Shown here in pieces: positions 61,397 through 64,000 of a stretch of 64,000 nucleotides of DNA. The stretch comes from Desulfitobacterium dichloroeliminans LMG P-21439 (GTDB lineage: Bacteria; Bacillota; Desulfitobacteriia; Desulfitobacteriales; Desulfitobacteriaceae), in NCBI RefSeq assembly GCF_000243135.2, contig NC_019903.1, positions 2,704,001 through 2,768,000 on the forward strand, written 5' to 3'. The notes under the pieces were generated by a model. It had not been told where the DNA came from. It was given only the letters and a program-made list of their open reading frames with translations, and made no database searches. Positions within the stretch are counted from its first letter, which is position 1; each line of letters starts with the position of its first letter. Made by a program: the position numbers and the translations under genes.

Positions 61397-62383
61397 TTGA
61401 AAAAAACAGATTTGTTGCGCGCCTTTAATGTGAATATTGATCTGGCAGTCGAAGCCCATGAATTATTAAGGGGAGATGCAGACACCGAAGTCCCCGGGGT
61501 GAGTATGGAGGTAGATAACCTCGATCATGCCACAGTGACGACGATTAAAATCTTAAATGAACAAGGCGTTCAGGAGATGGGACGCCCCCAAGGGACCTAT
61601 ATCACCATCGATGTTCCAGAAGTACATGATAACAATTACTTGACCCACCAAGATATCACTAAAACCTTATCCGATGAGCTGACTGAGTTGATGAGTTTAT
61701 CCGAAGACGCCAGCATTCTCCTTGTGGGATTGGGCAACTGGAATGCGACTCCTGATGCTCTGGGTCCCCAGGTCATTGATAAAAGCTTAGTAACTCGCCA
61801 TTTATTCAACTATACTCCCGTCGAACTACAAGGTAAGCTGCGCAAAGTCAGCGCCATAGCACCCGGCGTTCTAGGTATAACCGGTATCGAAACTGCAGAA
61901 ATCATCCGTGGCATCGTTGAGCATGTGAAGCCGGATCTGGTCATAGCAATCGATGCCTTAGCAGCCGGTTCGCTCGAACGCATCGGCACAAGCATTCAAA
62001 TCTCCGATACGGGAATCTCTCCGGGATCGGGTGTGGGCAATCGGCGCACAGGAATCAATGAGGAAACACTGGGTTGCCGAGTCATCGCCATCGGTCTGCC
62101 CACAGTTATGAATGCCGCCATTATTGCCAATAACTGTCTCGATTCCTTATTGGATGAGCTAAAGACCAGTCCAGCCCTTTTCCGTCTTTACAAGGAGTTC
62201 AGCCCCAAAGTCTTTGAACAGATTTTAGAAAAGGCCTTGTATCCTTATCACAACAATCTCATGGTCACCCCTAAAGAGGTCGATTCTCTAATTCAGACCA
62301 CCGCTCGCATCATCGCCGGGGCTTTAGGTATGAGTCTCCATCCCGGCATCAGTACAGAAGAATATCAGATGTATATGCAATAA
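61397..62383 (+). CDS. gpr: Spore germination protease GPR
   Basis: 328 residues. Starts LRAFNVNIDLAVEAHELL, with propeptide and GLGNWNATPDALGPQV, GIETAEIIRGIVEHVKPDLVIAIDALAA, and SPGSGVGNRRTGINEETLG, the A25 peptidase core. Cleaves alpha/beta SASPs in germinating spores. AAGGAGG precedes the start. A small SASP-like gene lies convergent downstream. Confidence 0.97.
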   Translation: MKKTDLLRAFNVNIDLAVEAHELLRGDADTEVPGVSMEVDNLDHATVTTIKILNEQGVQEMGRPQGTYITIDVPEVHDNNYLTHQDITKTLSDELTELMSLSEDASILLVGLGNWNATPDALGPQVIDKSLVTRHLFNYTPVELQGKLRKVSAIAPGVLGITGIETAEIIRGIVEHVKPDLVIAIDALAAGSLERIGTSIQISDTGISPGSGVGNRRTGINEETLGCRVIAIGLPTVMNAAIIANNCLDSLLDELKTSPALFRLYKEFSPKVFEQILEKALYPYHNNLMVTPKEVDSLIQTTARIIAGALGMSLHPGISTEEYQMYMQ

Positions 62384-62384
62384 T

Positions 62385-62413
62385 AAAAAGAGAGCGGCTT
62401 TCGCTCTCTTTTT
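62385..62413. terminator. Bidirectional terminator after gpr
   Basis: 12-bp perfect stem AAAAAGAGAGCG/CGCTCTCTTTTT, 5-nt loop. Serves gpr and the convergent SASP-like gene. Confidence 0.85.
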
Positions 62414-62430
62414 ATGGATTGAATTGTAGA

Positions 62431-62553
62431 TTAGGTATTAGGGGTCTTTTTGTGCTTACGATTTGCGATGCCGATTTCCTGCGCGACTTCATACTTGAAT
62501 TGCTCTAACGCAGCATTTAAAACGGGTTGATTCGTTTGTTTGGTATCTGCCAT
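62431..62553 (-). CDS. Tiny SASP-like spore protein (half-length alpha/beta type)
   Basis: 40 codons that I translated by hand: start MADTKQTNQPV, core ALEQFKYEVAQEIGI, tail NRKHKKTPNT. The core equals the first conserved helix of alpha/beta small acid-soluble spore proteins, including the site region (YEVA) that GPR cuts; the second helix with the GG(E/X)ITK motif is missing. AGGAGGG lies 6 nt before ATG, an excellent site. Sits convergent to gpr. Possibly a shortened SASP or a different small spore protein. Confidence 0.6.
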   Translation of the reverse strand: MADTKQTNQPVLNAALEQFKYEVAQEIGIANRKHKKTPNT

Positions 62554-62696
62554 ACGTAAGCCCTCCTCTTTCTTTTGCAAATCTTTCGGCAGACCTACAT
62601 CGCTGCTATAACGATTTATTACTTCATTTCACTTCGCTATTATTATCTTCTAAGACTGCCCTAATCATTCCCGACAATAGATGGTGAAGTTGGAAT

Positions 62697-64000
62697 TTAA
62701 TGAAGACCCACATTTTCTATGGAAAAAAATTGATCACATTCTTGCCACACTCTAACATAGTGCTCAGGGTGGGCGAGAACTTTTTGGGTGAATTGGTAGG
62801 CTTGTTCCACCAGTCGGCCATCCCGGGACAAATCTGCCAGACGCAATTCCATAAGACCATGTTGTCTTGTCCCTAATAGCTCTCCGGCTCCCCGAAGCTT
62901 TAAGTCCTCCTCAGCTATTTTAAAACCATCCTGGGTCTCACACAGAACATCGAGACGGCGACTATTTTTCGTATCGGATAAGAGGAAACAATAGGACTGC
63001 TCACTTCCCCTTCCCACTCGACCTCTGAGCTGATGCAGTTGAGCTAGACCAAAACGTTCTGCCCCTTCAATCACCATAACGGTCGCATTAGGAACGTCGA
63101 CCCCTACTTCAATGACTGTGGTAGAGACGAGAATATGGGTTTCACCTTTCTGAAAAGCTTCCATTACTTCTTCCTTTTGTGCCCCCTTCATGCGACCGTG
63201 AAGCAAACGGACCTGACGGTGGGGAAACCGTTCCTGCAAGGACTCAAAGCGCTCCGTTGCCGAAATTAAGTCCAAGCTTTCCGATTCCTCCACGAGAGGG
63301 CATACCACATAGACCTGCCTCCCCTTGTCCATCTGCTCATCCATAAACTTTTCCAGGCTCAGCCTGCCGCGTTCCGTGAGCTTACGGGTGATGATGGGCT
63401 TGCGACCGGCGGGCATTTCGTCGAGAGCTGAAAGTTGGAGATCCCCATAGAGGGTTAAGGCCAAGGTGCGGGGAATAGGAGTCGCTGTAAGGACCAGGAC
63501 GTGGGGGTTCTCCCCTTTAGTTTGGAGAGAAGTTCTCTGCTTGACACCAAAGCGATGCTGTTCGTCAGTTATGGCTAGCCCAAGGGAGTGAAATTGCACA
63601 CTTTCCTGGATCAAGGCATGGGTTCCGACGATGACCTGAGCTTTTCCGTAGGCGATTTCCGAGAGAATCTTATCCCGCTCACTCTTCGTCTGACTACCTA
63701 AAAGACATACAACATTTAATCCGAGGGGCCTAAAGGCCGCTTCTAAGGATTGATAATGCTGCAAGGCCAAGATTTCTGTGGGAGCCATCATGGCACCCTG
63801 ATACCCTGAGCCCACAGCCATCAACAATGCCGCCATAGCCACCGCTGTCTTTCCTGAACCCACATCCCCTTGAACCAAGCGAGCCATGCCTTTGGTCTCG
63901 GCCATATCACGAAAGATTTCCTGTATTACTCGTTTTTGCGCATGGGTTAGTTCAAAAGGTAGCTGGTCATAGAAGCGTTTGACCAGCTGTTCCCCGTCCT
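62697..64000 (-). CDS. recG: ATP-dependent DNA helicase RecG (partial)
   Basis: The C-terminal part of RecG; the frame stays open to the window end. LTHAQKRVIQEIFRDM (helicase Q region), Walker A GDVGSGKT, DEQHRFGVKQR (motif II), TATPIPRTLALT (motif III) and RGRVGRG (motif VI). Reverses stalled forks and branches Holliday junctions. The wedge domain would lie beyond 64000. Confidence 0.97.
   Translation of the reverse strand, partial: DGEQLVKRFYDQLPFELTHAQKRVIQEIFRDMAETKGMARLVQGDVGSGKTAVAMAALLMAVGSGYQGAMMAPTEILALQHYQSLEAAFRPLGLNVVCLLGSQTKSERDKILSEIAYGKAQVIVGTHALIQESVQFHSLGLAITDEQHRFGVKQRTSLQTKGENPHVLVLTATPIPRTLALTLYGDLQLSALDEMPAGRKPIITRKLTERGRLSLEKFMDEQMDKGRQVYVVCPLVEESESLDLISATERFESLQERFPHRQVRLLHGRMKGAQKEEVMEAFQKGETHILVSTTVIEVGVDVPNATVMVIEGAERFGLAQLHQLRGRVGRGSEQSYCFLLSDTKNSRRLDVLCETQDGFKIAEEDLKLRGAGELLGTRQHGLMELRLADLSRDGRLVEQAYQFTQKVLAHPEHYVRVWQECDQFFSIENVGLH

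Overview
The window reads as chromosomal DNA of an anaerobic, endospore-forming, low-to-mid GC Firmicute of the Desulfitobacterium/Peptococcaceae type. Reasons: the housekeeping order recG, gpr, rsmD, ylbJ, ylbK, ackA, DUF177, rpmF and then fapR, plsX, fabH, fabK, fabD, fabG, acpP, fabF, rnc, smc; spore genes (gpr, ylbJ and a tiny SASP-like gene); strong GGAGG ribosome binding sites; and a large stock of TRAP, TTT and ABC uptake systems. Genus is an inference from style and synteny, not a measured match. No rRNA, tRNA or CRISPR array was seen.

Layout. (1) 1-6.4 kb is a mobile/accessory edge. Three attC-like sites, all 76 bp, delimit two integron-type cassettes, each holding a type II toxin-antitoxin pair; an IS21 remnant, an IS1380-family transposase, a DUF1516 gene and a cysteine-rich CRP/FNR regulator follow. 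(2) 6.4-19.7 kb is the fatty-acid synthesis/smc block on the minus strand, with a FapR operator-promoter in front of fapR. It is interrupted between fabK and fabD by about 780 bp of repeat-rich, highly structured DNA. (3) 19.8-55.4 kb is a 35-kb accessory block sitting between fapR and rpmF, which are neighbours in many Firmicutes. (4) 55.5-64 kb resumes the housekeeping order on the other side (rpmF to recG).

The accessory block has sub-modules: ku-ligD end joining; a Ric-like protein, P1B ATPase and CopZ-like chaperone operon behind a canonical FNR-type box; two paralogous cytoplasmic alkaline-phosphatase-superfamily hydrolases, each tied to a LysR regulator and a different organic-acid transporter (TTT tctBAC plus a chemoreceptor; TRAP-TAXI plus a thioredoxin-like protein); a Dpp/Opp-type ABC transporter with a type B carboxylesterase; and a sigma-54 activator flanked by two -24/-12 promoters that drive thiolase/SDR on one side and CoA-transferase/thiolase on the other.

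Reading it together: the block looks like a peripheral catabolic island that takes up organic acids or esters, hydrolyses them in the cytoplasm and feeds acyl-CoA degradation, with acetate leaving through nearby ackA. The strongest new observations are the attC/toxin-antitoxin cassette array, the duplicated hydrolase-transporter modules with two promoters of identical LysR-type architecture, the paired sigma-54 promoters, and the structured repeat elements inside the fab operon.
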